Of a stretch of 64,000 nucleotides of DNA, positions 33,894 through 43,115 are shown one piece after another. Each line of letters starts with the position of its first letter. Positions within the stretch are counted from its first letter, which is position 1. Position numbers and translations under genes: made by a program. The notes under the pieces were generated by a model. It saw only the letters and a program-made list of their open reading frames with translations. It made no database searches and was not told where the DNA came from. The stretch comes from Terriglobales bacterium (GTDB taxonomy: Bacteria > Acidobacteriota > Terriglobia > Terriglobales > Acidobacteriaceae), in assembly GCA_035651655.1 (NCBI GenBank), contig DASRFG010000013.1, positions 50,168 through 114,167 on the forward strand, given 5' to 3'.

Positions 33894-35927
33894 ATGACAA
33901 AAAACTTCGCTTGCGTCACATCAATTATTCTGTCGCTTATCTTTTTTTTAATTCTTCCCGCCGCCACTTTCGCTCGCGAATACCACTTGATGCCACAACC
34001 GGCGCGACTTCTGCCGGGCAACGGTAGGCTGATGATCGATGGCTCGTTTCGTGTTTCATTGGTGGGGTATCAAGAGCCGCGCCTCCAAATCGCTGCGGCC
34101 CGGTTCATCAAGCAGCTCAGTTTGCAGACCGGAATTCCAATAAATGATGCCCTTGCGCAATCGCCCAGCGCAGCGTTAATCATCCACTGCGATCACGCCG
34201 GAGAACCCGTGCAGTCAGTTCGCGAAAACGAGTCTTACAGTTTGCACATAAGTCCCACGCAGGCGATTCTTTCGGCTCCGACGACGGTCGGCGCGCTGCG
34301 TGGCATGGCAACGTTCAAGCAGCTGGTCGAATTCGATGGAACTGGTGTCTCGGTGCCTGCGTTGGTGATTGAAGACCAGCCGCGGTTCCCTTGGCGTGGG
34401 CTCATGGTGGACGTCTCGCGCCGGTGGATTCCGCCCCCGCTCATCAAGCGCAATCTCGATGCCATGGCTGCCGTCAAGATGAATGTGCTGCACTGGCATC
34501 TCACCGATGACCAGGGATTTCGCATCGAGAGTTTAAAATTTCCCAAGCTTCAGCAGATGGGCTCCGACGGCAAGTACTACACCCAGGACGAAGTCCGCGA
34601 CATCGTCGCGTATGCTCGTGACCGCGGCATTCGCGTGGTGCCGGAATTCGATATGCCCGGTCACACCGGTAGCTGGTTTGTTGGTTATCCCGAACTAGCC
34701 AGCGCACCTGGGCCCTTTTCTATGGAGCGCAATCTCGGCATTCGCGACGCGGCTATGGATCCCACTCGCGAAACGGTTTACCAGTTCCTCGATGAATTTA
34801 TGGGCGAAATATCGAGACTGTTCCCGGACGAATACTTCCACATTGGCGGCGACGAGGTGAATGGGAAACAGTGGAAGGCGAATCCACGGATACAGGCCTT
34901 CATGCGAGCACACAACATGAAGGACCATCACGATCTGCAGGCCTACTTTAATCAGCGCCTGCTGCGAATCGTGCAGAAGCACGGCAAAAAAATGGTGGGC
35001 TGGGATGAGGTCCTCCATCCCGACCTGCCCAAAGACATTGTGGTGCAGTCTTGGCGAGGGCAGCAGTCGCTGGCCAATGCCGCTCGCGGCGGCTACATGG
35101 GAATTCTTTCCACTGGCTACTACCTTGACCTGATGGAGCCGGCTTCTGCCAGCTACAAAGTTGATCCGCTGGGAGCGGAAGCGGCTAGCCTCACGCCCGA
35201 GGAGAAGAAAAAAGTTTTGGGCGGCGAAGCCTGCGTGTGGACCGAAAATATTGACGCGCAGACTTTCGATTCCGCCAACTGGCCCCGCACCGCCGCAATC
35301 GCGGAACGATTATGGTCACCGGCCGAGGTCCAGGACAGTGATTCGATGTACCGGCGGCTTGAGTTTGTAAGCCGGCAGCTGGAGTGGCTCGGGCTGACCC
35401 AAAGGGCTTCTTCGCGCATGATGCTGGAGCGGCTGGCTGGCGATGCTGATCCTGCGCCTCTGATTGCGCTTGATGCAGTCCTTGTACCGCTTAACTGCGA
35501 TACGCGCAGAGAGGTCCACCCGTACACCAGCCTCACCCCACTGAACCGCTTGGTGGACGCCACTCCACCGGAGAGCGACGGCGCGCGCGAACTTGCTAAA
35601 TTGGTTTCAGATTGGCAGGCCAACAAAGAATTGGTCCGGCAGCGACTCTCGTTTCTACGCGATAACCATACGCATGTGCTCTCGGTGATGCAGAGTTCCG
35701 CCTTGCTGCAGGAGGCAATTCCTTTAGCTGAAAATGTTGCGGCATTAGCGACAGCGGGACTGGAAGCTTTGGACTATTTAGATCGGCATCAGGCGCCGCC
35801 GGCGGAATGGGTCACAAAACAAAATGCCCTGCTTCAGAAAGCAGCAAAACCGCATGCAGAATTGCTGATCGGAATTGCGGATCCGGTTTCGAGACTTGTG
35901 AGCGCAGCGCAGAACAGCACTAAATAA
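33894..35927 (+). CDS. Beta-N-acetylhexosaminidase (GH20)
   Basis: A 677-residue secreted exo-hexosaminidase, removing terminal beta-GlcNAc (or GalNAc) by substrate-assisted catalysis. Signal peptide 1-27, GH20b domain about 30-160, catalytic barrel from FPWRGLMVDVSRRWIP (165-180), NVLHWHLTDDQGFRIE, and the catalytic pair D320-E321 in FHIGGDEVNGKQW. Tryptophans VVQSWRG and ACVWTENID shape the -1 subsite. A helical C-terminal domain of about 170 residues follows. The ATG at 33894 is fixed by the promoter at 33822-33850. Confidence 0.94.
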   Translation: MTKNFACVTSIILSLIFFLILPAATFAREYHLMPQPARLLPGNGRLMIDGSFRVSLVGYQEPRLQIAAARFIKQLSLQTGIPINDALAQSPSAALIIHCDHAGEPVQSVRENESYSLHISPTQAILSAPTTVGALRGMATFKQLVEFDGTGVSVPALVIEDQPRFPWRGLMVDVSRRWIPPPLIKRNLDAMAAVKMNVLHWHLTDDQGFRIESLKFPKLQQMGSDGKYYTQDEVRDIVAYARDRGIRVVPEFDMPGHTGSWFVGYPELASAPGPFSMERNLGIRDAAMDPTRETVYQFLDEFMGEISRLFPDEYFHIGGDEVNGKQWKANPRIQAFMRAHNMKDHHDLQAYFNQRLLRIVQKHGKKMVGWDEVLHPDLPKDIVVQSWRGQQSLANAARGGYMGILSTGYYLDLMEPASASYKVDPLGAEAASLTPEEKKKVLGGEACVWTENIDAQTFDSANWPRTAAIAERLWSPAEVQDSDSMYRRLEFVSRQLEWLGLTQRASSRMMLERLAGDADPAPLIALDAVLVPLNCDTRREVHPYTSLTPLNRLVDATPPESDGARELAKLVSDWQANKELVRQRLSFLRDNHTHVLSVMQSSALLQEAIPLAENVAALATAGLEALDYLDRHQAPPAEWVTKQNALLQKAAKPHAELLIGIADPVSRLVSAAQNSTK

Positions 35928-35950
35928 CGATAGTCTGTAGTTGAGTGTCG

Positions 35951-36919
35951 TCAGGCTAAAGGTCTGCTTCCGCCAGATACGCTCGCGGCCTCAGCCTCTC
36001 CGGTCGGTGCAGACGCGTCGATAGGCGCTTTCTCCTGCCAGAAAGTCATCAGGATCGTGCTGCCCAGTACCAGCACACCGCCGATTATCGCGGGAAGAGT
36101 AAGACGTTCGCCGAGCCAGAGTGCGGCAATGGGAACTCCGAAAAAGGTCACAAGATAGTTCGACACTGATGCTTGGATTGCATCCAGCACCTTCAGCGCT
36201 TTCAGGAAAAGCACCATGGAGAGGAAGTTGTGAAAGAACGTAAGCAGAATCATGCCTACCCATGTCTGGGTTGTGAAATGCGGAATGCGGGCAAATACAT
36301 CGCCTTCTCTAGCGAGCACCAGAGGAGTGAGGATCACGAACATCGCCGAATAGGTGTAAAACAGCATCTCCATCGGCGAATATCGTTCCAACATCTTCTT
36401 GCCATATGTGTTGTAAAAGCCGCTTCCGGTCAGTCCCAAAAACACCAGCATATTTCCCAGCCAGAAGCTCTTGGCAAAGTGCGCGTGCCGCAGGTCAGAC
36501 CCTGAACATAGCAGCACTCCCACTACAGCCAGCCCAAAGCTGACCCAACGATTCATGGTCATGTGCTCGCCGAGGATGAACACGGCGAGTATGGCCATGG
36601 TGATCGGCGCCGTTAGCGCTATCAGGGCGGCGTTGCTGGCGGTGGACATTTGGGTTCCCCAGGTCACCCACACTTGCGCTGGAAATACACCTACGGCAGC
36701 CATAAGCAGGTACCGCAGTACGTCCGACTTGGTGTGTGCTCCGGGAGCGGGATGATGTTTGCGTTCGCTGCGAATCAGGGGATACAGCATCACGGTCGCG
36801 AGCGTCATCGGACCCCAAACAGTGAACAGCGGTCCTACCTGGTCCTGTACCAACTTCACGCAGGTAAACTGCATGGCCCACATAAAATTGCAGGCCAGGA
36901 GATAGATCCAGGATCGCAT
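35951..36919 (-). CDS. DMT superfamily transporter (EamA)
   Basis: A 322-residue inner-membrane protein with ten predicted helices and the two EamA repeats (WIYLLACNFMWAMQFTCVKLV at the start; TGSGFYNTYGKKMLERYSPMEML opening the second half). EamA proteins export or exchange metabolites such as sugars or amino acids. It lies 26 bases after the HGSNAT-like gene on the same strand, so the two are probably cotranscribed. The substrate is unknown. Confidence 0.88.
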   Translation of the reverse strand: MRSWIYLLACNFMWAMQFTCVKLVQDQVGPLFTVWGPMTLATVMLYPLIRSERKHHPAPGAHTKSDVLRYLLMAAVGVFPAQVWVTWGTQMSTASNAALIALTAPITMAILAVFILGEHMTMNRWVSFGLAVVGVLLCSGSDLRHAHFAKSFWLGNMLVFLGLTGSGFYNTYGKKMLERYSPMEMLFYTYSAMFVILTPLVLAREGDVFARIPHFTTQTWVGMILLTFFHNFLSMVLFLKALKVLDAIQASVSNYLVTFFGVPIAALWLGERLTLPAIIGGVLVLGSTILMTFWQEKAPIDASAPTGEAEAASVSGGSRPLA

Positions 36920-36945
36920 TCGGTTACGACCTCATGTGATGCGGT

Positions 36946-38085
36946 TCAGATTTTTATGAATATTCGGCGCTGATATAGCCAGTAACAGAGATACCAGAAC
37001 ACCAGAAATATGGAGAAAGCCTGGGCGACAGGCGCGAACTTGCCCAGAAAGGGATAACCCCGGGTAAACGTTCCCACGATGTCATTGGTCATATCTGTAA
37101 ACACAATGTGCACGCAGTAAATAAATATCGAGTTCACCCCCAGCACCACCAGCGGAAACACCAGCCGCCGGTAGCCTTGCATCTCGACCAGCCAGTAAAA
37201 GAAAAGCAGGAGCAGCAGCACGCACCCGCCGCTCACCATAGTGAACGAATCTGTCCAAATCCGTTTGATCATCGGTTGAAAAGGCATCATCGCAAAACCT
37301 AATGCAAAGCAGATCGCCGCCCCCCCGGCAAGGGCTTTCACGTTATAAGCGTGTCCTTTTCTCTTCAGGAATAGTTGGCCGCACCACACTCCTAGCAGCG
37401 TAGTGACTGTGCTGCTAAGCCAGTTGATGCTCACGTAAAAGCCATCTGGATTTTTCCCAAGAATGACGCGATCAATTCTCTGGCCGATGTTATCGGTCAT
37501 GGAGTAAGCGCCGTCCTTGCCTGGGAAGGCAACGAATAGCCCCCAGTGCAGCGCCATGATGCCGAGAGCAGCGACCACTTGCCAACGAAACTCCAGTTGC
37601 ATGATCAGGAAGCAAAGTAGATAAGTGATTGCAATCTGCGCCAGAACATTGTCCAGTTGCAGATGCGGGATGTACCGGGGATAACCTTCGTCTGAGATTG
37701 ACATCAAGATCTGACTGATCAACATCAGCATGAACGAGCGATAGAGCACGTGCTTCAATTGCTGCTGAAAGGCCTCCCCTTCAGCTCTTCTGCGCAGGAA
37801 TGAGAACGGCATCGCCAGCCCCACCATAAACATGAACGCTGGCTGAATCAGGTCCCAGGCGACCATGCCTTTCCAGGGCACATGGTCGAACTGCCTGCCG
37901 AGCCAACCCCAGGTGGGATCTTTTGCCAGGGCGAACAGTCCAAAACCGTTGGAGATCAGGACCATCATCACGAAGCCGCGGAATGCATCCAGTGACAGGA
38001 GTCGGCCGGTGCCCGGTTTATCGGCCCGCTCTTGTTTAACAGCAGCGGCAGGTACTGAGCGAACCTTGACTGCTTCAGTGGACAT
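36946..38085 (-). CDS. HGSNAT-like transmembrane acyltransferase (DUF5009 type)
   Basis: A 379-residue polytopic protein with about ten helices. LLSLDAFRGFVMMVLISNGFG followed by DHVPWKGMVAWDLIQPAFMFMVGLAMPFS is the signature of DUF5009/heparan-alpha-glucosaminide N-acetyltransferase relatives, which carry acetyl from cytosolic acetyl-CoA across a membrane onto terminal glucosamine. Between GlcN- and GlcNAc-releasing hydrolases and a NagC-like regulator, acetylation of amino-sugar ends in the periplasm is a reasonable guess. The ATG at 38085 has GAGG five bases before it; the frame extending to 38175 has no such support. Confidence 0.85.
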   Translation of the reverse strand: MSTEAVKVRSVPAAAVKQERADKPGTGRLLSLDAFRGFVMMVLISNGFGLFALAKDPTWGWLGRQFDHVPWKGMVAWDLIQPAFMFMVGLAMPFSFLRRRAEGEAFQQQLKHVLYRSFMLMLISQILMSISDEGYPRYIPHLQLDNVLAQIAITYLLCFLIMQLEFRWQVVAALGIMALHWGLFVAFPGKDGAYSMTDNIGQRIDRVILGKNPDGFYVSINWLSSTVTTLLGVWCGQLFLKRKGHAYNVKALAGGAAICFALGFAMMPFQPMIKRIWTDSFTMVSGGCVLLLLLFFYWLVEMQGYRRLVFPLVVLGVNSIFIYCVHIVFTDMTNDIVGTFTRGYPFLGKFAPVAQAFSIFLVFWYLCYWLYQRRIFIKI

Positions 38086-38259
38086 GAGCGCCTCGCTAAT
38101 CGCACTGCAAGGGGCTAAAGCCTGACAAAGGCTCTCTGCAATGTCAACAGGAAACTCGTTCAGCGGTGTCAGCAATCAGCTGTCGGAAGGTATGGTTGGC
38201 ATACATCAAACTCCCTTCTAATCAGGCGGCTCGCATCCCGTTCCGGTATGGCAATCTGC

Positions 38260-38288
38260 TTGACATGCATCTGTTCCAGTATTACTGT
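38260..38288 (+). promoter_or_regulatory. Promoter of the ROK regulator gene
   Basis: TTGACA at 38260-38265 and TACTGT at 38283-38288, 17 bases apart, the same -10 sequence as the structured-RNA promoter. The start near 38295 is directly before the palindrome at 38300-38316. Confidence 0.7.
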
Positions 38289-38299
38289 GCGTCTCCGCT

Positions 38300-38316
38300 G
38301 GTCAACGCAGTTGACC
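38300..38316. promoter_or_regulatory. 17-base palindrome, likely operator of the ROK regulator
   Basis: GGTCAAC GCA GTTGACC: seven-base perfect arms with a three-base centre, about five bases downstream of the predicted transcription start. A dimeric HTH protein bound here would block the regulator's own transcription and could also affect the divergent membrane acyltransferase gene. I did not find a second perfect copy near the other genes of the locus. Confidence 0.6.
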
Positions 38317-38353
38317 CTCTCCTGATGGCGACGACGAGGGAAAGGACCAAAGC

Positions 38354-39682
38354 ATGAATCGCGTGTCAACCGTTCGCGAGAAAGATAAAGCGGTGATTAT
38401 GGCCACCGTCCGCCGCTTTGGCCCGATCTCACAGGTTGGCATCCATGATCTCACCCGAATTCGGCCGGCCACCATCTCACCTTTGGTTCGGGAATTATTG
38501 GCAAGCGGCAAGCTCAATGTAGTCGGACACGCAGACAACCCAATGGGTAGAAAGCAAGTAATGTTGCGCATCAACGAAGAGTCCGGCTATGTCGTCGCAC
38601 TGGATTTTGATGAAGAGTTCGTGGATGTTGCGCTCCTCGATTTGCATCCTCGTGTGCGGCGCTCGCTACGCGAACCCACCAATCTGGCTTCAGGTATTGA
38701 TGGCTTGCTTGAGCAGCTGTTCTCTTGTGTGGAACGGATCATCCCGCAGTCGGGGTTGCAGGCGCAATCGATCCAGGGAATCGGAGTTGGGGTTCCGGGA
38801 CTGGTAAATCCCAGCACGGGCACGGTGATGATGTCGTCCACTATCGAGTTTTGGAAACAGATCGAATTAAAAAAACTTTTTGAGACTCGGTTCGGTATTT
38901 CGACAGTTGTCGAGAATAATTCCCGTACCAAAGCAGTGGCCGAGCGCGTCCTCGGTGCCGGCCATATGTCGGAAGACATGATCTACGTCGAATACGGGAA
39001 GGGAATTGGCTCCGGGATCATTGTCGGCGGCAAAGTTCTTCACGGGCATAGTTACAGTGCGGGTGAACTCGGTCACACACACGTGGGTGCAGATGACCGA
39101 GCCTGCAAGTGCGGAAGCTTCGGCTGCCTGGAAGCCATCGCCGGCATCTCGGCCCTGGAGCGAGAGGTTCAAAGCGAGCTGCGAAACGGAAGTCAATCCG
39201 CTCTCGGGAAAAACGGAGATGAAAGCCACCTTGACGGTTGGATGGTCTTGAAGGCCGCCCGAACCGGCGACAAGTTATGCGTCGCCATGGTTGAGCGATT
39301 AGGTCATCATCTGGGACTAGCTTTGGCGAACCTGGTGAACCTGTTTAATCCCTCAACCATCGTCCTCGATTCTCGGCTCGAGGCTGCCGGGCTGCAGTTA
39401 CTTGAGCAGGTTAGCCGGGTCGTACGCCTTCAGGCTTTGAAGCACGCTACCGAGGGTCTTGTCTTTCGCTTTGGGAGCTTAGGCTCAGAGGTAGGCGTGC
39501 TCGGAGCCGGTCTCCTGATCACGGAACGTTTGTTTGAGGTTCCCCTTCTGAAGCCACCGCGATTCATCATCGAGCATGAAGCGTTTTCTACTCGCGGATC
39601 GAAAGGAACTGCAAGCAGGAGCGTTGCCGCACGCGCGGGGGGTACGTTGGCTTCAATGCCTAGGGCGAAACTAGGGACTTGA
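38354..39682 (+). CDS. ROK family transcriptional regulator (NagC/XylR type)
   Basis: A 442-residue repressor: winged helix (about 10-65, ISQVGIHDLTRIRPATISPLVRELLASGKL) and a ROK sugar-binding domain. The zinc site is H241 with C251, C253 and C258 (GHTHVGADDRACKCGSFGCLE). The kinase catalytic Asp position reads VVENNSRTKA, that is Asn instead of Asp, so it is a regulator, not a kinase. NagC-like proteins sense amino-sugar phosphates or sugars. AAGGA precedes the ATG. Its last 23 bases overlap the convergent alcohol dehydrogenase gene. The start region carries a palindromic operator. Confidence 0.9.
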   Translation: MNRVSTVREKDKAVIMATVRRFGPISQVGIHDLTRIRPATISPLVRELLASGKLNVVGHADNPMGRKQVMLRINEESGYVVALDFDEEFVDVALLDLHPRVRRSLREPTNLASGIDGLLEQLFSCVERIIPQSGLQAQSIQGIGVGVPGLVNPSTGTVMMSSTIEFWKQIELKKLFETRFGISTVVENNSRTKAVAERVLGAGHMSEDMIYVEYGKGIGSGIIVGGKVLHGHSYSAGELGHTHVGADDRACKCGSFGCLEAIAGISALEREVQSELRNGSQSALGKNGDESHLDGWMVLKAARTGDKLCVAMVERLGHHLGLALANLVNLFNPSTIVLDSRLEAAGLQLLEQVSRVVRLQALKHATEGLVFRFGSLGSEVGVLGAGLLITERLFEVPLLKPPRFIIEHEAFSTRGSKGTASRSVAARAGGTLASMPRAKLGT

Positions 39683-40679
39683 TGAAGCCGTTCGGTTTTT
39701 TAGCCATCATGTTGTACCCCTGCATTATTTCCTCCAGCTTTAATCGGTGACTGATCAGTGGCTGCACATCCACCCTGCCCGACGAAAGCACATCGAGTGC
39801 CCGCGAATAGCTATATGGATTCACCCAGGCTCCCAAGATGGTCAGTTCCCGCGACAGTAAGTTAAAAGGGATAAAGCTGGCCTTCTGACCTTCGGGAGCA
39901 AAGCCGAAGATCACGACCCGCCCTCCTCGTTTAGCCAGCTCAAAGGCCTGCTCAATCGTTTCCGTCCGACCCACCGCTTCGATTACTACGTCGGCGCCAA
40001 GCGCATTCGTCAAGTCGAAGACTTGTTCCTTGACTCTGCCTTGCTTGGGATCAATCGTCGCGTCTGCACCAAATTTCTTGGCTAACGCTCGCCGGGTTTC
40101 ATTGGGATCAATGAGAAGTACTTTGCTGGCGCCTGAGTTGAGTGCAAATTGCAGATGGATCAGCCCCAGCGGCCCGCCTCCGATAATGCAAACCGTTTCT
40201 CCAGGACGATAGGCGATCCTGTCCACCGCGTGCACCACACAGGAAACGGGTTCGGCAAAAGCGGCAACTTCATCAGGAACATTTTGCGGTATCGGGTAAA
40301 CACCTTTTTCGCTGGCGGTGCAGTACTCGGCAAAGCCACCGTCACGCAACACTCCGTAAGCGGCCAGGTCATTGCAGAAGCAGGGCTGATGGTTCCTACA
40401 CCAATAACATTTGCCGCAACTCTCGTTGGGATCGCTGACTACTCGTTGTCCGATCTTCAAATTCCTTACTTCCTTGCCCACTTCGACGATTTCACCGGCA
40501 TACTCATGCCCCGGCACCACCGGGATCCTGGCGCTGTATTGACCTGTGTACAGCTTCAAGTCAGTTCCACACATGCCGCAGGTCTTGATCTTGATCACTA
40601 CCTCGTCGGGCTTGGGTTGAGGGACAGGAATGTCTTTGACCGCAATTTGCTTAATATTTTCGAGGACCGCGGCTTTCAT
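39660..40679 (-). CDS. Zinc-dependent alcohol/polyol dehydrogenase (MDR family)
   Basis: A 339-residue medium-chain dehydrogenase of the sorbitol/threonine dehydrogenase kind. Catalytic zinc residues are C37, H58 and E59 (PGHEYAGE); the structural zinc site is C88, C91, C94 and C102; the NAD site is IIGGGPLGL near 165-175. It probably oxidises a secondary hydroxyl of a sugar or polyol. It is the last gene of a four-gene leftward operon with two Gfo/Idh/MocA enzymes and an aminotransferase, 48 bases behind the preceding gene. Confidence 0.9.
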   Translation of the reverse strand: MKAAVLENIKQIAVKDIPVPQPKPDEVVIKIKTCGMCGTDLKLYTGQYSARIPVVPGHEYAGEIVEVGKEVRNLKIGQRVVSDPNESCGKCYWCRNHQPCFCNDLAAYGVLRDGGFAEYCTASEKGVYPIPQNVPDEVAAFAEPVSCVVHAVDRIAYRPGETVCIIGGGPLGLIHLQFALNSGASKVLLIDPNETRRALAKKFGADATIDPKQGRVKEQVFDLTNALGADVVIEAVGRTETIEQAFELAKRGGRVVIFGFAPEGQKASFIPFNLLSRELTILGAWVNPYSYSRALDVLSSGRVDVQPLISHRLKLEEIMQGYNMMAKKPNGFIKSLVSP

Positions 40680-40727
40680 TAGTTCTGCTCCTGCCGATTT
40701 GTGAGTTGCCGCACTATTAAACGAACA

Positions 40728-41768
40728 TCACAGGCGCACGGTTTTGCCGGTACGCCCCGACTCCTCCGCGGCCAAAATCAATCGCGTATTGAGTAGTCCG
40801 TCTTCGCCGCTGGTCAGCGGCTTCTTCCCATCGCGGATGCATTCCACAAAGTGATAAATACTCTCGACCCCGAATCCCATCTGTTTCCCCTGGACTTCAG
40901 GAGTAATAAACATATCGGGAAAGGGTGCATCGGGAAACCCGGACAGCGTCTTTTCCGTGTACTTGGCAATGGCGCGACCATGCGTGGGATCAACGTAGAT
41001 CACGCCCTTGTTGCCGACAATCTCGCATTTATGATCAATGAGCGAAGGCGAAGACTGCGGCAGCACCCAGCTGTTTTCCACGACCGCCGTTGCTCCGTTC
41101 TCAAAATCGAGCAATGTTATGTACATGTCCGCGGTGTTGATTCGTCGAGACTTCAGAATGCCTTCCTTCCGCCTGCAGAACACACTGGTCGGTCGGCTTC
41201 CTATCAGCCAGCAAGTGGTATCGAGGGCATGGCTGCCCAGAAAAAGCATGACTGTACTCTTTCCGGCCCAGGGCAGCATCTTGGTCGGCACGTAAATCGT
41301 ATCGCTCAGGCGGTAGTAGATGTAATGCACGGCGCCGATCTCTCCGGCTTGGATGGCGCTCCAGGCATGATAGTAGGGCGGATTCCAACGATTGTGCCAG
41401 TCCACCATCAGGTAAACGTCATTGGCGTGCGCGGCAGCAATCATCTGTTGACATTCTTTCACCGTAGTCGCCAAAGGTTTTTCCACCAGTATGTGCATGC
41501 CGAGCTTGGCTGCTGCTATTGCTATCTGGGCATGAGCAGTGTCTGGTGTTGCCACCGAAATGCCCTCCAGGTTCTGCCGCAGCATCTCCGTGACATCTGT
41601 AAACACCTGTGGAACTCCAAACTCCCTGGCCGCCTGCAAAGCTCGTTTCTTATCGCTGTCACAGATGGCCACCAAGTCGGCTGACGGATGCTGCGAATAA
41701 GCACGCATGTGCATTCGCCCCCAAATGCCGCAGCCGACCACACCCATGCGGACCCGCCGGGCCTTCAC
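40728..41768 (-). CDS. Gfo/Idh/MocA family oxidoreductase (second copy)
   Basis: A 346-residue NAD(P)-dependent sugar/cyclitol oxidoreductase. Rossmann motif GVVGCGIWGRMHMRAYSQHP near the N-terminus and the catalytic EKPLATT motif (about 95-102), then the alpha-beta C-terminal domain. It shares 30-40% like similarity by eye with the first-copy enzyme of this operon (both have DWHNRWNPP/NYHNRWYPA after the EKP motif). The start ATG overlaps the aminotransferase stop. Confidence 0.88.
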   Translation of the reverse strand: MKARRVRMGVVGCGIWGRMHMRAYSQHPSADLVAICDSDKKRALQAAREFGVPQVFTDVTEMLRQNLEGISVATPDTAHAQIAIAAAKLGMHILVEKPLATTVKECQQMIAAAHANDVYLMVDWHNRWNPPYYHAWSAIQAGEIGAVHYIYYRLSDTIYVPTKMLPWAGKSTVMLFLGSHALDTTCWLIGSRPTSVFCRRKEGILKSRRINTADMYITLLDFENGATAVVENSWVLPQSSPSLIDHKCEIVGNKGVIYVDPTHGRAIAKYTEKTLSGFPDAPFPDMFITPEVQGKQMGFGVESIYHFVECIRDGKKPLTSGEDGLLNTRLILAAEESGRTGKTVRL

Positions 41769-43105
41769 AAACCCATGCCCTTCATGGTGGCGAAAACGCG
41801 GTCTACTATGCTCAGCGTTTTCTGGACATCCTCATCGGTGTGCGCGGCGGAAAGGTACCAGAGGCCCTTTTCGGTGGGAAAAATATGGATTCCGTTGTCG
41901 AGAAGCAGTTGGCGGAAAACAAAATACTTGTCGTTGGACTCGTCGAATGCGTCCCGCATGTCCCAGATTTCGTGACCGTGGAAGGAGACGCAGAACACCG
42001 ATCCCGGACCCTGGATGCGTACAGTTATCCCATGCTTTTTCGCCATCGCGGCAATTGTGCTCATCATGTGCTTGCCCACTTCATTGATGCGGCGAATAAT
42101 GCCGCAATTGTCTTTCCTTAGTTCCTTAATCACTGCAATAGCGGCAGCGCAGCCGACAGCATTCGCGTTGAAAGTTCCCGCGTGCACCGCTTGCCGGTTC
42201 GAGACCACTTGCATTATTTCAGCGCTCGCTCCGTAGACGAAGATAGGGAAGCCCCCGCCCAATGCCTTAAAGCCGCAAGTGATGTCGGGAATCACGCCGA
42301 ATATTTCCTGCGCCCCGCCGAGCGCTCCGCGCATTCCGGTTATGGTCTCGTCAAAGATAAGCATGGCTCCGTTCGCGGTGGCGAGCTTTCGAAGCCCTTC
42401 CAGATAGCCGGGACGGGGCATGATGATGCCGCAATTGCTCATGATGGGTTCGGTCAGGATTGCGGCAATCTCACCCTTGTGCGTGCGGAATGCTTTCTCA
42501 ACAGACTCAAGACTGTTCCACGGCAGGGCCACAGCGTTGTCCAGAACATTGGGAGTGATCCCCTTGCTGTAGTTGTGGATCACAGGCTTGGGGTTTTCAC
42601 GAGTGCCGAAATCTTCCCCCTGGTCGGGATGAAAGCTGAAAAATACATTGTCTATCCATCCGTGGTAGTGGCCCTCAAACTTGATGAATTTCGTGCGGCC
42701 GGTTACAGCCCGCGCCAGACGCAGTACGGCCTGCACCGCTTCCGACCCCGTGTTGTTGAAGTTCACTACCTCAAAGCTGGGCACCGCTTCCACCAGCAAG
42801 CGAGCGGCTTCGATCTGAAGGGGATGCGGTTCGCCGAAGGCTGTTCCCTTATCGAGCTGTGCCCGGACCGCGTCGTTCAATACTTTCGGGGAGTGGCCTA
42901 AAATGAGCGGTCCGTAATTGAGCAAGTAATCAATGAACTCGTTACCATCAACATCGTAGAGCTTGCTTCCTTTCCCATGAGTCATGTAGAGAGGATGGGG
43001 CCGGCTGAAGCTCTGCACTTGCGATCCCACTCCCATCGCGAAAACGCGCTTGGCGTCTTCGTACATCTGCCGCGATTTCGGGTACTCCTTCCATTTGTGC
43101 GTCAT
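41765..43105 (-). CDS. Class III aminotransferase, glutamate-1-semialdehyde aminomutase-like
   Basis: A 446-residue PLP enzyme. FNNTGSEAVQAVLRLARA (phosphate/PLP cup), GHYHGW, the FDETITG motif at 251-257, and the Schiff-base lysine K280 in TCGFKALGGGFPI. Although similar to HemL, it has a longer N-terminus and sits between two sugar-type oxidoreductase genes rather than with heme genes. An amino-sugar or aminocyclitol transaminase acting on a keto-sugar made by its neighbours is more likely than tetrapyrrole synthesis. It lies 10 bases after the first Gfo/Idh/MocA gene. Confidence 0.85.
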   Translation of the reverse strand: MTHKWKEYPKSRQMYEDAKRVFAMGVGSQVQSFSRPHPLYMTHGKGSKLYDVDGNEFIDYLLNYGPLILGHSPKVLNDAVRAQLDKGTAFGEPHPLQIEAARLLVEAVPSFEVVNFNNTGSEAVQAVLRLARAVTGRTKFIKFEGHYHGWIDNVFFSFHPDQGEDFGTRENPKPVIHNYSKGITPNVLDNAVALPWNSLESVEKAFRTHKGEIAAILTEPIMSNCGIIMPRPGYLEGLRKLATANGAMLIFDETITGMRGALGGAQEIFGVIPDITCGFKALGGGFPIFVYGASAEIMQVVSNRQAVHAGTFNANAVGCAAAIAVIKELRKDNCGIIRRINEVGKHMMSTIAAMAKKHGITVRIQGPGSVFCVSFHGHEIWDMRDAFDESNDKYFVFRQLLLDNGIHIFPTEKGLWYLSAAHTDEDVQKTLSIVDRVFATMKGMGL

Positions 43106-43115
43106 CTGTTCGTTC

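Noticed and set aside
41765..43105. Heme biosynthesis gene hemL
   Set aside because: Context is two sugar-type oxidoreductases and an alcohol dehydrogenase with overlapping ends; no other heme gene is near. HemL activity cannot be fully excluded.
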